Positions 1-10,084 of a DNA stretch of 64,000 nt are shown piece by piece. The position numbers and the translations under genes are program-made. The notes below the pieces were generated by a model. It saw nothing but the letters and a program-made list of their open reading frames with translations. It did not search any database and had not been told where the DNA came from. How positions within the stretch are numbered: the first letter of the stretch is position 1; each line of letters starts with the position of its first letter. Source of the DNA: Mucilaginibacter rigui (GTDB lineage Bacteria > Bacteroidota > Bacteroidia > Sphingobacteriales > Sphingobacteriaceae); assembly GCF_014773275.1 (NCBI RefSeq), contig NZ_JACWMW010000004.1, positions 186,001-250,000 of the forward strand, written 5' to 3'.

Positions 1-1362
1 TGCCGTACTTTTATATCATTCGATCTTATCTTCAGGTACCTGTTACACCTGGGTTATAAGGTACGCTATGTGCGTAACATAACCGATGCCGGCCATTTGG
101 AGGGCGATGCCGATGAGGGAGAGGACAAAGTGTCAAAAAAGGCAAAGATAGCCCAGCTGGAGCCTATGGAGATTGTACAGAAGTACACGGTAGATTTCCA
201 TAACGTGATGCAGATATTTAATTCGCTGCCGCCAAGTATTGAACCTACCGCTACCGGCCATATTATTGAACAGATAGAACTGGTAAAAGCTATACTGGCC
301 AAAGGCTATGCTTATGAGGTTGATGGCTCGGTTTACTTTGATGTGGAAAAATACAACCAAACACAGGATTACGGCATTTTAAACGGCCGCAACCTGGAGG
401 ATATGTTGAACAATACCCGTTCATTAGGCGGGCAGAACGAGAAACATGGCAAGCTTGATTTTGCCTTATGGATAAAAGCCAAACCCGAGCATTTAATGAA
501 GTGGCCATCGCCATGGGGATTGGGTTTCCCGGGCTGGCATTTGGAGTGTTCTGCCATGAGCAACAAATACCTGGGCCAGCAATTTGACATCCACGGCGGC
601 GGGATAGACCTGATGCCCACCCACCATACCAATGAGATAGCACAGAACGTAGCTTGCTGCGGTAAAAACCCGGCATCGTATTGGCTGCATACCAATATGC
701 TTACTACCAACGGGCAAAAAATGTCAAAATCGTTAGGGAACAGCTTTTTGCCGCATGAGTTATTTTTAGGGACGCACCCATTACTTAAAAAAGGCTATAG
801 CCCCATGACGGTGAGGTTCTTTTTTATGCAGGCCAGCTACCGCAGTACAGTCGATTTTAGCAATGAGGCCATTGAAGCTGCCGAGATATTTTATAAAAAG
901 CTTTCCGAAGCTGCTAAAAAGCTGATTACACTACAACAGGCAGCTATAACCAATGTTGATGATGACACCGATAAGGCCATTAATGGATATTGCGATGACT
1001 GCTATACAGGCATGAACGACAATTTTAATTCGCCAAAAACGTTAGAGGCATTAAGTAACTTATCCAAGTGGGTAAACTCGTACGCATCAAGCACCCGTAA
1101 TTCGGGCGAGATTACTGCGCAAACTTTTGAACGGATGAAGAAAACGTATAACGATTTCTTTTTTGATGTATTAGGCTTAAAAACAGAGGATGGCGATAAT
1201 GCCGATACTGACGAATTGATGCAACTGGTGATAAAATTGCGCAACGAGGCTAAACAAAATAAGGACTACGCCACATCTGATAAGATAAGGGAGGGGCTAA
1301 AAAATATCGGGTTTCAATTGAACGATAATAAGCAAGGCACTACCGACTGGGTAAGAATTTAG
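1..1362 (+). CDS. cysS: Cysteinyl-tRNA synthetase, 5' end cut by the window
   Basis: Charges tRNA-Cys with cysteine in the cytoplasm. The reading frame is open from base 1, so the gene begins upstream; the GTG at 70 is internal because residues before it (ARTFxxF-type block, then YLLHLGYKVRYVRN) already match the class I CysRS catalytic domain. The HIGH-type signature is lost off the window edge. Visible are the zinc/active-site region GWHLECSAM, HGGGIDLMPTHHTNE and the KMSKS loop at 718-732, followed by the helical anticodon-binding domain (DALR type) to a TAG stop. Nothing suggests damage other than the window boundary. Confidence 0.97.
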   Translation, partial: CRTFISFDLIFRYLLHLGYKVRYVRNITDAGHLEGDADEGEDKVSKKAKIAQLEPMEIVQKYTVDFHNVMQIFNSLPPSIEPTATGHIIEQIELVKAILAKGYAYEVDGSVYFDVEKYNQTQDYGILNGRNLEDMLNNTRSLGGQNEKHGKLDFALWIKAKPEHLMKWPSPWGLGFPGWHLECSAMSNKYLGQQFDIHGGGIDLMPTHHTNEIAQNVACCGKNPASYWLHTNMLTTNGQKMSKSLGNSFLPHELFLGTHPLLKKGYSPMTVRFFFMQASYRSTVDFSNEAIEAAEIFYKKLSEAAKKLITLQQAAITNVDDDTDKAINGYCDDCYTGMNDNFNSPKTLEALSNLSKWVNSYASSTRNSGEITAQTFERMKKTYNDFFFDVLGLKTEDGDNADTDELMQLVIKLRNEAKQNKDYATSDKIREGLKNIGFQLNDNKQGTTDWVRI

Positions 1363-1459
1363 TTAATAAGTGTTAAAACAATTTGCCACGGGGCGGGCTT
1401 TATGTTTATCAGTAAAATTATTTATTAAATTGCCCCAACTAATCTATACTACCGTTAAC

Positions 1460-2326
1460 ATGAAAAGATCAATATTAGCCGCTATACTATTATCAGGCCT
1501 AAGCCTTACGGCTTTGTCGCAAACAAAAGTTGAAGTGGCATCAGTTGTAACCGCCGAAGAAAACTTTAATAAATTAGTTGATCGTAAGGGCATTAAGGAT
1601 GGTTTTTTAGGGGTTACCGACCCGGAAGGATTTGTTTTTAAACCCAACGTGGTTAAAATAACCGATTTTTATGAAGGTATTGATAAGCAACCCGGTAAAT
1701 TAAGCTGGCAGCCGAAATTTGCACGCATCTCTGCTAACGGCGATCTGGGTTTTACAGCCGGGCCGTACGTTTATCAGAATGGCAAAACAGACGATGATAA
1801 AGTTTATGGCGATTACTTATCAATATGGCGCCTTGATAACGCAGATAATAAATTTAAACTGGTAACCAACCTGGGTATACAACACCCGGAGCCTGAGCAG
1901 GATGTGGTTACCGATTTTAAAGAGCCCGACCTGACAAAACAAAAAGCGCCAAGTAAGGATCCGTTTGCGGGTAAAAAGATATTAACCGGTACCGATGGTA
2001 CTTTTAATCATTCGCTATCATTATCTACATTGGCTGCTTATAAAGAATTTTTAAGCCCCGAGGCCCGATATTACTTCCCGGGTTTTGAGCCAATAAGCGG
2101 TACCGATAAAATATTAAAATTTTTAGCCAACGAAGGTATCACTATATCTGCCGAAACGGTGAATGTGGGAAGGTCTAACAGTAACGACCTGGCTTATACT
2201 TATGGCACAGCCCGTATCCGTAAAGGCAACATTGTTAACAACTACAATTACGTACGTATTTGGGAAATTGACGCCAGCTACAGATGGAACATGCTACTGG
2301 AAATATTCTCGACAGTAGAAAACTAA
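1460..2326 (+). CDS. Secreted NTF2-fold protein, DUF4440/SnoaL-like
   Basis: A 288-residue protein. The open frame extends upstream to 1370 but I choose ATG 1460 because it begins a clean signal peptide (MKRSILAAILLSG... ending ALSQ), giving export to the periplasm. After it come two NTF2/SnoaL-like halves: residues about 25-120 with the DUF4440-type pattern (ANGDLGFTAGPYVYQNG, DYLSIWRL), and about 160-285 with a weaker copy (LAYTYGTARIR, YNYVRIWEID). No catalytic residues can be named. It stops 8 bases before the convergent moxR stop. Function unknown; family assignment is from the pattern only. Confidence 0.75.
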   Translation: MKRSILAAILLSGLSLTALSQTKVEVASVVTAEENFNKLVDRKGIKDGFLGVTDPEGFVFKPNVVKITDFYEGIDKQPGKLSWQPKFARISANGDLGFTAGPYVYQNGKTDDDKVYGDYLSIWRLDNADNKFKLVTNLGIQHPEPEQDVVTDFKEPDLTKQKAPSKDPFAGKKILTGTDGTFNHSLSLSTLAAYKEFLSPEARYYFPGFEPISGTDKILKFLANEGITISAETVNVGRSNSNDLAYTYGTARIRKGNIVNNYNYVRIWEIDASYRWNMLLEIFSTVEN

Positions 2327-2334
2327 GCTAAAGC

Positions 2335-3297
2335 TTAAAACAGCTGTTCAATAATATCATTAGCCGAAAGGCCTTCGGCTTCGGCATGGTAACTGCGCAC
2401 AATACGGTGGCTTAAAATTGGTTTGGCCACCGCCTGTACATCCTCAATATCCGGCGAGTACTTGCCGTTAAGCACAGCATGGCATTTAGCCCCCAGGATA
2501 AGGAATTGTGATGCACGTGGCCCTGCACCCCAGTTTAATAAACGCTTTACCTGCGGGCCTGCAAATTCGCTGTTGGGGCGCGTTTTTGAAACCAGCTTTA
2601 CCGCATACTCTAAAACATTATCGCTAACGGGGATATTTCTTACCAGTTGCTGAAAGTAGATGATCTGCTCGGCATTCAATTGTTTATTAACGTTTACCTG
2701 CGATGTGCTGGTGGTGTTTTTAACAACTTCCAGTTCTTCTTTAAAAGAAGGGTAATCCAACGCAACATTAAACATAAAGCGATCCAGTTGTGCTTCGGGT
2801 AGCGGGTAAGTGCCTTCCTGCTCAATTGGGTTTTGGGTGGCTAATACAAAAAATGGTTTGGCCAAAGTATGGGTAACACCGGCAGCAGTAACTGCTTTCT
2901 CCTGCATGGCCTCTAATAAGGCAGCCTGCGTTTTTGGCGGTGTACGGTTTATCTCATCAGCCAGTATAATGTTTGAGAACACCGGGCCTTTAATGAATTT
3001 AAAATTCCTGTCCTCGCCCAATATCTCCGAGCCTATAATGTCAGATGGCATCAGGTCGGGCGTAAATTGTATGCGTTTAAAGTCGAGGTCTAATACCTGT
3101 GCTACCGTTTGCACCAGCAGGGTCTTTGCCAGGCCGGGCACACCAACAAGCAGGCAGTGCCCGTTACTGAAGATGGATATCAGTACAAACTTAATTACTT
3201 CATCCTGCCCTACAATTACTTTACCTATTTCTGCACGAATTTGCTGGTAAGCTTTCTCCAGTGCATCTGCAGCCTCAACATCCGACCGGTATTGCAT
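2335..3297 (-). CDS. MoxR-family AAA+ ATPase
   Basis: A 320-residue cytoplasmic AAA+ ATPase of the MoxR/RavA class, thought to act as a chaperone that inserts cofactors or remodels partner proteins. Walker A is GVPGLAKT at residues 52-59, Walker B ILADEIN near 111-117, sensor-type ATQNPIEQEGTYPLPEAQLDRF follows. Length is typical. It starts 3 bases after the stop of the SurA-like gene on the same strand, so the two are almost surely cotranscribed. The usual DUF58/VWA partner genes are not next to it here. Confidence 0.93.
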   Translation of the reverse strand: MQYRSDVEAADALEKAYQQIRAEIGKVIVGQDEVIKFVLISIFSNGHCLLVGVPGLAKTLLVQTVAQVLDLDFKRIQFTPDLMPSDIIGSEILGEDRNFKFIKGPVFSNIILADEINRTPPKTQAALLEAMQEKAVTAAGVTHTLAKPFFVLATQNPIEQEGTYPLPEAQLDRFMFNVALDYPSFKEELEVVKNTTSTSQVNVNKQLNAEQIIYFQQLVRNIPVSDNVLEYAVKLVSKTRPNSEFAGPQVKRLLNWGAGPRASQFLILGAKCHAVLNGKYSPDIEDVQAVAKPILSHRIVRSYHAEAEGLSANDIIEQLF

Positions 3298-3300
3298 ACT

Positions 3301-4683
3301 TTATTCTGTTTTGGCTTGTGCGGTTGTTTCGGCCACTACCCATCCTTTTAATTGCGGGCATACCTGGTATTCAGGGTCTATCTTAATAAAGGTCTCTTTA
3401 CGGCGTTTATCAAACCATTGGCTTATGGTACGGCTAAGCTTATCGTTGTTAGCTTCGTCTTTTAACTTGGCAAAATCTTGTTCTAAGTTAGCTTTGTGTG
3501 CATTCGTAACAGATTTAAGGTATAAAATTTTATAGCTTTTTTTACCTGTTTGTGCATCGTTAAACAGTTGTGGTTTTGAGATCGAACCCACTTTCATGGT
3601 ATCGGTAACCAGGGCAACCTGTGGGTCAAGCTTATCTGTTGGGATATAAGTTGAACGTGTTTGAACGTTCTCGGCATTCAACATCATACCACCATTAAAT
3701 TTTGTTTCTTTATCGTCAGAATAGAACGCGGCCGCACTTGAAAAATCGAATTTTTTTATAGCCAGCATAGCATTATAAACGCTATCGGCAGTGGTTTTAG
3801 CCCTGTTTAAACTGGCTTCTGTAATTGCCGGGATGATGAGGATATGGCGTGCATGTACCTGTTCGCCACGGCGTTCTATTACCTGTAAAAAGTGAAAGCC
3901 GTTCTCGGTTTCAAAAACAGGCGATATTTCACCGGCTTTAAGTTTAAAGGCATTAGCCGTAAACTCTTTAACCATTGTTGAGCGGTCAAAGAAACCCAGA
4001 TCGCCACCCTCAGGTGCCGAGCCCGGATCCTGCGAGTAAAGCCTTGCCAGCGTAGCAAAATCTTCGCCTTTTTTAACCCTTGCCCTCAACTCTTCCGCTT
4101 TTTGTTTATAAAATTCTTTCTCTTCCTTATTTAGTTTTGGAGAAAATACAATCTCGCCAACCTCTATTTCTTTGTTATATGAGGGCAGGCTGTCTTTTGA
4201 CAAGCTCTCATAGTATCTTTTAACATCCTGCGGGGTAGTGTTTACCTTTTCGGTGATCTTTGAGCGCATGCGCTGTGCAACAAGCGATTCTTTAATATCC
4301 GGGCGAAGTTCGTCCTTATATTGTATTACCGACCGGCCCAGGAATTGCTCAAGCCTGTCCTGGCTGCCTGCGCGTTGTATAAAGCTGCGCATACGGCGGT
4401 CAACTTCGGCATCAACCTCTTCATCTTTTACCTGCACGCTATCAATAACGGCCTGTTGTGCAAGCAATTTTTGGGTAAGCTGGTTTTGTAAAATAATACA
4501 TTTTATACTTGGGTTTGGCTGCTGGCCACTTACCAGGTATTGCGCGTACTGCAACTCAATATCTGATTGTAAAACAATGCTGCTACCAACAACAGCGGCT
4601 ATCTTATCAAGTGTACGTACCTGTGCCTGGGCAAATGACAGAAATATAAAAGAAGTTAAAATGGACAGTCCGATTTTTCTCAT
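3301..4683 (-). CDS. SurA-like periplasmic peptidylprolyl isomerase
   Basis: A 460-residue foldase for outer-membrane proteins. ATG 4683 is chosen over an upstream in-frame TTG at 4695 because it starts the signal peptide MRKIGLSILTSFIFLSFAQAQ. A SurA-N helical region (about 25-160) is followed by two parvulin domains: the first (about 170-275) is canonical (EFTANAFKLKAGEISPVFETENGFHFLQV), the second (about 278-385) is more divergent and begins HARHILI. Same-strand moxR follows 3 bases later. It is the first of two parvulin-type isomerases in the window; the other is at 18121-20226. Confidence 0.92.
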   Translation of the reverse strand: MRKIGLSILTSFIFLSFAQAQVRTLDKIAAVVGSSIVLQSDIELQYAQYLVSGQQPNPSIKCIILQNQLTQKLLAQQAVIDSVQVKDEEVDAEVDRRMRSFIQRAGSQDRLEQFLGRSVIQYKDELRPDIKESLVAQRMRSKITEKVNTTPQDVKRYYESLSKDSLPSYNKEIEVGEIVFSPKLNKEEKEFYKQKAEELRARVKKGEDFATLARLYSQDPGSAPEGGDLGFFDRSTMVKEFTANAFKLKAGEISPVFETENGFHFLQVIERRGEQVHARHILIIPAITEASLNRAKTTADSVYNAMLAIKKFDFSSAAAFYSDDKETKFNGGMMLNAENVQTRSTYIPTDKLDPQVALVTDTMKVGSISKPQLFNDAQTGKKSYKILYLKSVTNAHKANLEQDFAKLKDEANNDKLSRTISQWFDKRRKETFIKIDPEYQVCPQLKGWVVAETTAQAKTE

Positions 4684-4810
4684 GTAATTGTTCAACTAAT
4701 ATTACGGATAGTTTACCCGTTTAAAATGCAAATTTCGGTAAAATTTATTAATAATAATGTATAATTAACCCGATGTACGAATATGCTTATAATGCTTCAA
4801 CAGGAATAGG

Positions 4811-4818
4811 TATTTTTG
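4811..4818 (+). promoter_or_regulatory. -7 element (TATTTTTG) before the HolD-like/rdgB pair
   Basis: Matches the Bacteroidetes TAnnTTTG -7 consensus. The predicted transcript would start near 4823, only a few bases before ATG 4827 or 13 before ATG 4836. No clear TTTG -33 box is seen. Confidence 0.4.
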
Positions 4819-4826
4819 GTTAAAAT

Positions 4827-5477
4827 ATGTTAAATATGAAAGTTGATAACCCGCAGGCCTTCCGTTTTATTATGCAGGACGAAATTTACCTGCTTAATAA
4901 GGATAAAGGCGTAAATATTACCCCGCCGGCAACTGCCCCTGTTGTTACAGATAAGCCGGAACCTGCAACAGCTACTGCCGAAGTTACCGAACAGCCCGCA
5001 CAAGTGGCTGCGGTTGTTAAAGAACAATTTGTTAGCCCGCCACAGCCTGCAGCCGTTGCAGCCCCAACACCACAGCCAGTTATACAAACGGTTGAAGCTG
5101 AGTTTAATTATCTGGGTAAAAACAATAAAAATTTCCTGGTGCTGGTTAATTACACCGCCGAAACGCATATAGCCGATACCCATCTTGCCGCGCTGCAAAG
5201 CATCCTGAAACGTAAAGACCTGGACCTTGATGATGTAGCTATTTTAAATGTAAATAAATATGCACCTGTAAAGCTGGCCGCACTGGCCGCCTTTTTTGCA
5301 CCAACCCGTTTGGTTATTATGGGTAAAGATGCTTTACCTGTGGGTATTGGCAACCTGCCGCTTAACCAGCCTTTACAGGGTAAAAAAACGCATGTGCTTT
5401 ACAGCTTTAGCTTTGATGAAATGATGAGCAGTAACGACAATAAGAAGATTTTTTGGGAACACATGAAAACACTATAA
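4827..5477 (+). CDS. Conserved hypothetical protein, possible DNA polymerase III psi (HolD)-like
   Basis: 216 residues; a second in-frame ATG lies at 4836. Three parts are visible: a short N-terminal hydrophobic/aromatic segment ([13 protein letters not shown]), a Pro/Ala/Val/Thr-rich linker of about 65 residues, and a compact alpha/beta domain (about 95-216) starting KNFLVLVNY and ending IFWEHMKTL. The order beta strand, helix, [20 protein letters not shown], a G-x-x-V-L-Y-S-F-S block and a terminal K-x-x-x-W-x-x-x-K resembles the HolD layout, including a short N-terminal tail. This is an eye alignment only; another fold is possible. It is 1 base upstream of rdgB, so likely cotranscribed. 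Confidence 0.55.
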   Translation: MLNMKVDNPQAFRFIMQDEIYLLNKDKGVNITPPATAPVVTDKPEPATATAEVTEQPAQVAAVVKEQFVSPPQPAAVAAPTPQPVIQTVEAEFNYLGKNNKNFLVLVNYTAETHIADTHLAALQSILKRKDLDLDDVAILNVNKYAPVKLAALAAFFAPTRLVIMGKDALPVGIGNLPLNQPLQGKKTHVLYSFSFDEMMSSNDNKKIFWEHMKTL

Positions 5478-5478
5478 C

Positions 5479-6066
5479 ATGCAGCAATTAGTATTCGCTA
5501 CAAACAACGCCCACAAGTTGGAAGAGTTGCAAGCCAAGGCTGGCGATCATTTCAAATTATTAAGCCTTAATGATATAAACTGCCATGATGATATTGAAGA
5601 GACCGGCCTTACCTTTAACCAAAATGCATCTATAAAAAGCCGGTACATATATGAACGCTACAACTTAAATTGTTTTGGCGACGATAGCGGACTGGAGATT
5701 GACGCCTTAAATAACGAGCCCGGGATCTACTCGGCACGATACGCCGGTGAGCATGGTAACCATGCTGCCAATATGGATAAGGTGTTGGAAAAACTTAAGG
5801 GCGCTGATAACAGAAAAGCACGTTTCCGTACGGTTATCTCCCTGATATGGAACGGGGATGAACATTTTTTTGAAGGGACAGTGCCGGGCACCATCCGCAC
5901 CGAACGTTGCGGCACAGCCGGTTTTGGGTACGACCCCATATTTCAACCAGACGGGTACGGTATAACCTTTGCCGAAATGAGCATGGAAGAGAAAAACAGC
6001 ATCAGCCATCGCGGCCGGGCCGTTGATCAGCTCATCGCGTTTTTAAATGCCCAGGCTAAGGCTTAG
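5479..6066 (+). CDS. rdgB: RdgB/HAM1 dITP/XTP pyrophosphatase
   Basis: Hydrolyses dITP, ITP and XTP to monophosphates, removing deaminated purines from the nucleotide pool. The 195-residue length is normal. Motifs: [11 protein letters not shown] at residues 6-16 for nucleotide binding, [24 protein letters not shown] carrying the general-base Asp, FGYDPIF, and the C-terminal SHRGRA. Starts one base after the preceding gene and ends in an 11-base convergent overlap with the OstA-like gene, whose own stop is at 6056. Confidence 0.95.
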   Translation: MQQLVFATNNAHKLEELQAKAGDHFKLLSLNDINCHDDIEETGLTFNQNASIKSRYIYERYNLNCFGDDSGLEIDALNNEPGIYSARYAGEHGNHAANMDKVLEKLKGADNRKARFRTVISLIWNGDEHFFEGTVPGTIRTERCGTAGFGYDPIFQPDGYGITFAEMSMEEKNSISHRGRAVDQLIAFLNAQAKA

Positions 6067-8692
6067 CGGCTACCGTATCCTTTTTTGTATTTATAACCGG
6101 CAGGTTTTTATTCTTAAGCGTATCTGCCACTGGTTTGGTACCGGCAGGTGCTTGTTTGTTATTGGTTGTGCTATCCTGCTTAGGCTTGGTAGCCGGGGCG
6201 ATTATAACGGGCGATTTTGCTGTGCTTACGCTATCCTTGCCTGCTTTTGTTGTGGCAGGTGCCTTTAGCTTTGATGTAGCCACACTATCTTTCCCTGCTT
6301 TAACACCAGCTGGTGCAGCTGTTTTATTATCAAGCGAATCTTTACCGGTTTTTAAACCAGGCGTTTTCGGTTTGTTTTTATTTGCATCCGCAATTTTTTT
6401 ATCAGCCGCCGCCTTTGCCCTTGCAAATTTTTTGTTGTATGATGGCAGGATAGATTCTTTTGAAAATGGCCTTTCTTTAGGCTTCCATATAAAACCTTTA
6501 AGGATCCGTTCATCCTCGGTGAATTTGGCTAAAGGGCCATAGCGATGCTCGGGCTTACTGGTAAAGAAAATGTTATTGGCAGCGCCGTCCTTAAAATAAA
6601 TACGCATGCGGCTGCTTAACGACCGTTGCATGCCATCCACCTTTTTAAGGCTGTCGCGCGAGTAATAAATACTTTCGGCGTTACCTACAATATACATTCT
6701 GTCCAGCTTGTCGTTCTTAAAAAAACCTTTCATTTTTTTACCGGCTATCTGGTTAAAGTTGGTAGAATCGCCCGGTTCAATATTTACAATGAATGATGAG
6801 GGGAACAGGTTCAGGTTATCCAGCTTTTTGTTCTTCATCTGCATGGTAATGGTATCGCCCGATAATTGCGAGCCCTGGGTCCATATTAAAGGTTGTACAT
6901 AGCAACGCAGGGTAGAGTCGCTATTGCTGTAAAACATAGAGTCGGCTTTTGCCTGCAAGTCAGATTTAAACAGCTTGGCACCATGGTAGGCCTTTATTAT
7001 CCTTACCCTGGCGGTATCACTCAATACAACAGGTTTGGTGTAAAATATAGGGTCGTTATTAATGTCATCTTCTGTTTTCCTGGGGTTGGGTTGCTTCTTA
7101 TTATCTGTAACTGCAATTTCTTTTCCTTTACTACCAATAAGTTTGCCGCTGCCTTTATTATTGTTCAGATCAAAAACTTCTTTGGCCTGCGGCTTTGGTT
7201 TCCCAAAAAAGTTTGGGTGCAGATAAGAGGTGTCGCTTCGCCATTTTGGGGCGCTTATGGTTAAAAATTTATCAGCCAGCTTTTGTTCGGCAGCAGTTAA
7301 TTTTTTACCCTTTGCAGTTGTATCCCTGATGCTGGCCAGGCGTTGCTTTTCCTGCATTATTTTCAGGTCTTTAAAAGTAAGTATCTGGGTTTCCAGCGTA
7401 TCTGCCGATATATAGATCGAATCGCGCTTTACCTTTTTATCTGGTGCGGGTGCTTTTATCACCGTATCAATATCAGCCACAGCTTTTTCTGTTGGTTTGG
7501 TAGGAATAGTACCCGGCGGCTGTTTATTTGCAAAGGCATTAGCTTTTTTTATCAGCCCGGGTGCCGCCGCCTTGATGGCTGTTTTATTGGCTAATGCAAT
7601 TTTTGTTAGCGTATCAATTTTAGCGGTGGTAATATCTTCGGGCTTAACCGGGATATTGGGCGGTACTTTTACAGGCATAGTACCGGCCGGTGGTTTGGTT
7701 GCCAGTGCATTTGCTTTTTTTATAATACCGGCGTTTTTTACAGCAGTTGGGTTGGCCTGCTTTATACCGGGCTTAACAGGTATGGTATCTGTTTTTGTGG
7801 TGTCTTTAGTTTCGGTAACAATAATTACGTAGGGGTCCTGTGTTACAATAGTGCGTTCGCCGGCTTTGTAGTACGTGGCCAGGTCGCCTTTTAGGGTAAC
7901 GTTCTGTTCCCTGTCATGAAAAGTAACGCGTTTAACAGCGCGGCCATACCCCTTCAATTTATCGTAAAATAAACTATCGCCGGTTAAAGTTTTAGTGCCT
8001 TGCTTGTAAAGGTTCTTTTTGCCAAAAAAGGCCTGTTCGGTAACCGTGTTGTACAAGCCGTTCTCGGTGTAAAGCGTGTCTTTTTTGTCTTTAGTATCGT
8101 AAATATTGGTGGGGCCGTAAAAATAAGCAATCCGGGTGCCACTGTTATAACGCAGGGTGTCGGTTTTTATGAGTGCATCGGGCGTTACCAGTACCACATT
8201 GTACCTGAAGTAAGCATCGCGCGAGAAAGCAAAGTAATAACCGTTTTTACTGGTAAGGGTATTGTCTTTATTAATAAGCTTACCGCCGCCTGTATAAGTA
8301 CCAATGCGTGTAGCCGTGTTGTAAGTAAGGTAGTTGGTAGTTAATACGGCATCTTTATCAATCATCTTTACATTATCTGTAAGGATGGCTATCTTGGTGT
8401 TGCCGTTGTAATTCAGCTTGTCCGAATAAATATTAAGGGTATCACCCTGGGTAATGTTTACATGGCCAAAAGCATCAAAAGCATTCTCGGTGGTGTAAAA
8501 ATAGGCGCTATCTGAATGCATGATAGAATAATCCTGCTGAAAAACACCTTTATAAACCTTAACCACATCCCTGCCACTCATCACAATACGCTCGCTGCTT
8601 TTAGATTGGATAAGTTTAACAACCGACTTTTTCTGGGCCGAAGCAGTAAGCGTTATTAAAATAAGTAGGGTACCAAAAATGTATTTTATCAC
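6056..8692 (-). CDS. OstA-like (LptA/LptD N-domain type) envelope protein with expanded low-complexity regions
   Basis: An 878-residue exported protein, probably part of lipopolysaccharide transport to the outer membrane. GTG start at 8692 opens the signal peptide [20 protein letters not shown]; no better start exists. Residues about 25-290 are OstA beta-taco repeats ([51 protein letters not shown]). Two low-complexity inserts stand out: about 300-420, with a duplicated KKANA(L/F)A-K-PP-GT-P unit at about 325-341 and 382-398, and a Lys/Ala/Pro/Asp-rich tail (about 775-878) with four KxGKDS or related repeats. A second ordered block (about 570-730) sits between. Divergent from tilS. Confidence 0.85.
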   Translation of the reverse strand: MIKYIFGTLLILITLTASAQKKSVVKLIQSKSSERIVMSGRDVVKVYKGVFQQDYSIMHSDSAYFYTTENAFDAFGHVNITQGDTLNIYSDKLNYNGNTKIAILTDNVKMIDKDAVLTTNYLTYNTATRIGTYTGGGKLINKDNTLTSKNGYYFAFSRDAYFRYNVVLVTPDALIKTDTLRYNSGTRIAYFYGPTNIYDTKDKKDTLYTENGLYNTVTEQAFFGKKNLYKQGTKTLTGDSLFYDKLKGYGRAVKRVTFHDREQNVTLKGDLATYYKAGERTIVTQDPYVIIVTETKDTTKTDTIPVKPGIKQANPTAVKNAGIIKKANALATKPPAGTMPVKVPPNIPVKPEDITTAKIDTLTKIALANKTAIKAAAPGLIKKANAFANKQPPGTIPTKPTEKAVADIDTVIKAPAPDKKVKRDSIYISADTLETQILTFKDLKIMQEKQRLASIRDTTAKGKKLTAAEQKLADKFLTISAPKWRSDTSYLHPNFFGKPKPQAKEVFDLNNNKGSGKLIGSKGKEIAVTDNKKQPNPRKTEDDINNDPIFYTKPVVLSDTARVRIIKAYHGAKLFKSDLQAKADSMFYSNSDSTLRCYVQPLIWTQGSQLSGDTITMQMKNKKLDNLNLFPSSFIVNIEPGDSTNFNQIAGKKMKGFFKNDKLDRMYIVGNAESIYYSRDSLKKVDGMQRSLSSRMRIYFKDGAANNIFFTSKPEHRYGPLAKFTEDERILKGFIWKPKERPFSKESILPSYNKKFARAKAAADKKIADANKNKPKTPGLKTGKDSLDNKTAAPAGVKAGKDSVATSKLKAPATTKAGKDSVSTAKSPVIIAPATKPKQDSTTNNKQAPAGTKPVADTLKNKNLPVINTKKDTVAAKP

Positions 8693-8697
8693 GATAG

Positions 8698-8705
8698 CAA
8701 AATTA
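8698..8705 (-). promoter_or_regulatory. -7 element (TAATTTTG) of the OstA-like gene
   Basis: Consensus TAnnTTTG on the minus strand ends five bases before the GTG start at 8692, which predicts a leaderless or nearly leaderless transcript. No clear -33 TTTG was found at the usual distance. Confidence 0.45.
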
Positions 8706-8709
8706 GTTT

Positions 8710-8739
8710 TTTGCGGGGGTTATTAAATTAATAATTTTG
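8710..8739 (+). promoter_or_regulatory. Bacteroidetes promoter of tilS
   Basis: TTTG at 8710-8713, an 18-base spacer, then TAATTTTG at 8732-8739. The expected start point falls on or next to the ATG at 8744, so tilS mRNA is predicted to be leaderless. The element faces the OstA-like promoter in a 51-base divergent region. Confidence 0.55.
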
Positions 8740-8743
8740 ACGT

Positions 8744-10084
8744 ATGCTTCCGGTTAAACGCTTTGTTAATTTTATTGAACAAAATAGCTTATTTACACCT
8801 GCCAACAAAATTTTGGCAGCGGTAAGCGGCGGCATGGATTCGGTATTAATGGCTTACCTGTTAAAAGCCGCCGGCTTTAATTTTGGCATAGCACATTGCA
8901 ATTTTATGCTGCGTGGCCCCGAAGCTGATGCCGACCAGGAATTTACCCGGCAACTTGCCCAACAATTTGGGGTTAGCTTCCACACCATTAATTTTGATAC
9001 CCCAAAATACGCTGCTGATAACAAAATATCTATCCAGATGGCCGCCCGCGATATGCGCTACCAATGGTTTGATGAAATCAGTCAATCAGCAGGTTATGAT
9101 GCCATTTCGCTCGCACACCATCAGAACGATACTATTGAAACAATATTGTTAAACCTTACACGCGGTACGGGTATAGCCGGCCTGCATGGCATCTTACCAA
9201 AAAATGGCCGCCTGGTGCGCCCATTGCTTTTTCTTACCCGCCACGAGATACAGGCTATTATTACTGCCGAAGGTTTAAGTTATGTAGAAGATGCCTCAAA
9301 CGCATCTGTAAAATACGCACGCAATAAAATACGCCACCAGGTTATTCCGTTACTGAAAGAGCTAAACCCCAACCTGGAGGCAACGTTTGAAAACAACCTG
9401 CGCAACTTTCGCGATCTGGAAGTGCTGCTGAACGGGAAGGTTGACGTTTTGAAAGATCAGCTTTTAATTGCGGATGGTAACGAGGTGCACATTGCCATTG
9501 ATGAAATCAGTAAGCTATCGCCAAAACGGTTGCTGCTTTTTAAATTATTACAACCTTACGGTTTTACCGAAACTGTTGTTGACGACCTGCTCACCGCCCT
9601 GGGCAAACACGCAGGTCGTATATTTGAAAGCGCAGGGTTTACCTTGCTGGTAGATAGGGGCAAGCTCATTATATCGCCCAAAACCAATAAAAAGGATACC
9701 GAGACAAGCATCGGCCAAAATGATACTGAGGTGGTTTATAACAGCTATAAGCTGAACCTGCTGCATGATGATAGCCCGCTGATTGTTAAAGACAACCCGC
9801 TGGCGGTTTCTGTTGATGCTGCGCTGTTGCAATATCCGCTTACGTTGCGGGCCTGGCAGCAGGGGGATGTTTTTTACCCGCTGGGGATGAAAACCAAACA
9901 AAAACTGAGCGATTTTTTTATTCACCAAAAAATACCGCTGCATAAAAAAAGTACGGTGCCTGTGTTGGTAAACGGCAACGGCGATATCATCTGGGTGGGG
10001 GGCTACCGGCCCGACGAAAGGTATAAAGTAAGTAATAACACTAAAAAAGTTACTATATTCGAACTGTATAATTATGAGCGATAA
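8744..10084 (+). CDS. tilS: tRNA(Ile)-lysidine synthetase
   Basis: Converts C34 of tRNA-Ile(CAU) to lysidine, using ATP and lysine; essential for reading AUA. The N-terminal PP-loop ATPase carries SGGMDS at residues 28-33; AHHQNDTIETILLNLTRGTGIAGL is the family block. The TilS C-terminal domain follows (about 350-446; AWQQGDVFYPLGMKTKQKLSDFF). At 446 residues it is full length. It overlaps the next gene by 11 bases, suggesting translational coupling. Confidence 0.97.
   Translation: MLPVKRFVNFIEQNSLFTPANKILAAVSGGMDSVLMAYLLKAAGFNFGIAHCNFMLRGPEADADQEFTRQLAQQFGVSFHTINFDTPKYAADNKISIQMAARDMRYQWFDEISQSAGYDAISLAHHQNDTIETILLNLTRGTGIAGLHGILPKNGRLVRPLLFLTRHEIQAIITAEGLSYVEDASNASVKYARNKIRHQVIPLLKELNPNLEATFENNLRNFRDLEVLLNGKVDVLKDQLLIADGNEVHIAIDEISKLSPKRLLLFKLLQPYGFTETVVDDLLTALGKHAGRIFESAGFTLLVDRGKLIISPKTNKKDTETSIGQNDTEVVYNSYKLNLLHDDSPLIVKDNPLAVSVDAALLQYPLTLRAWQQGDVFYPLGMKTKQKLSDFFIHQKIPLHKKSTVPVLVNGNGDIIWVGGYRPDERYKVSNNTKKVTIFELYNYER

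Noticed and set aside
1370..1459. Longer N terminus for the NTF2-fold protein
   Set aside because: The sequence upstream of ATG 1460 has no signal peptide logic and spoils the one seen at 1460.
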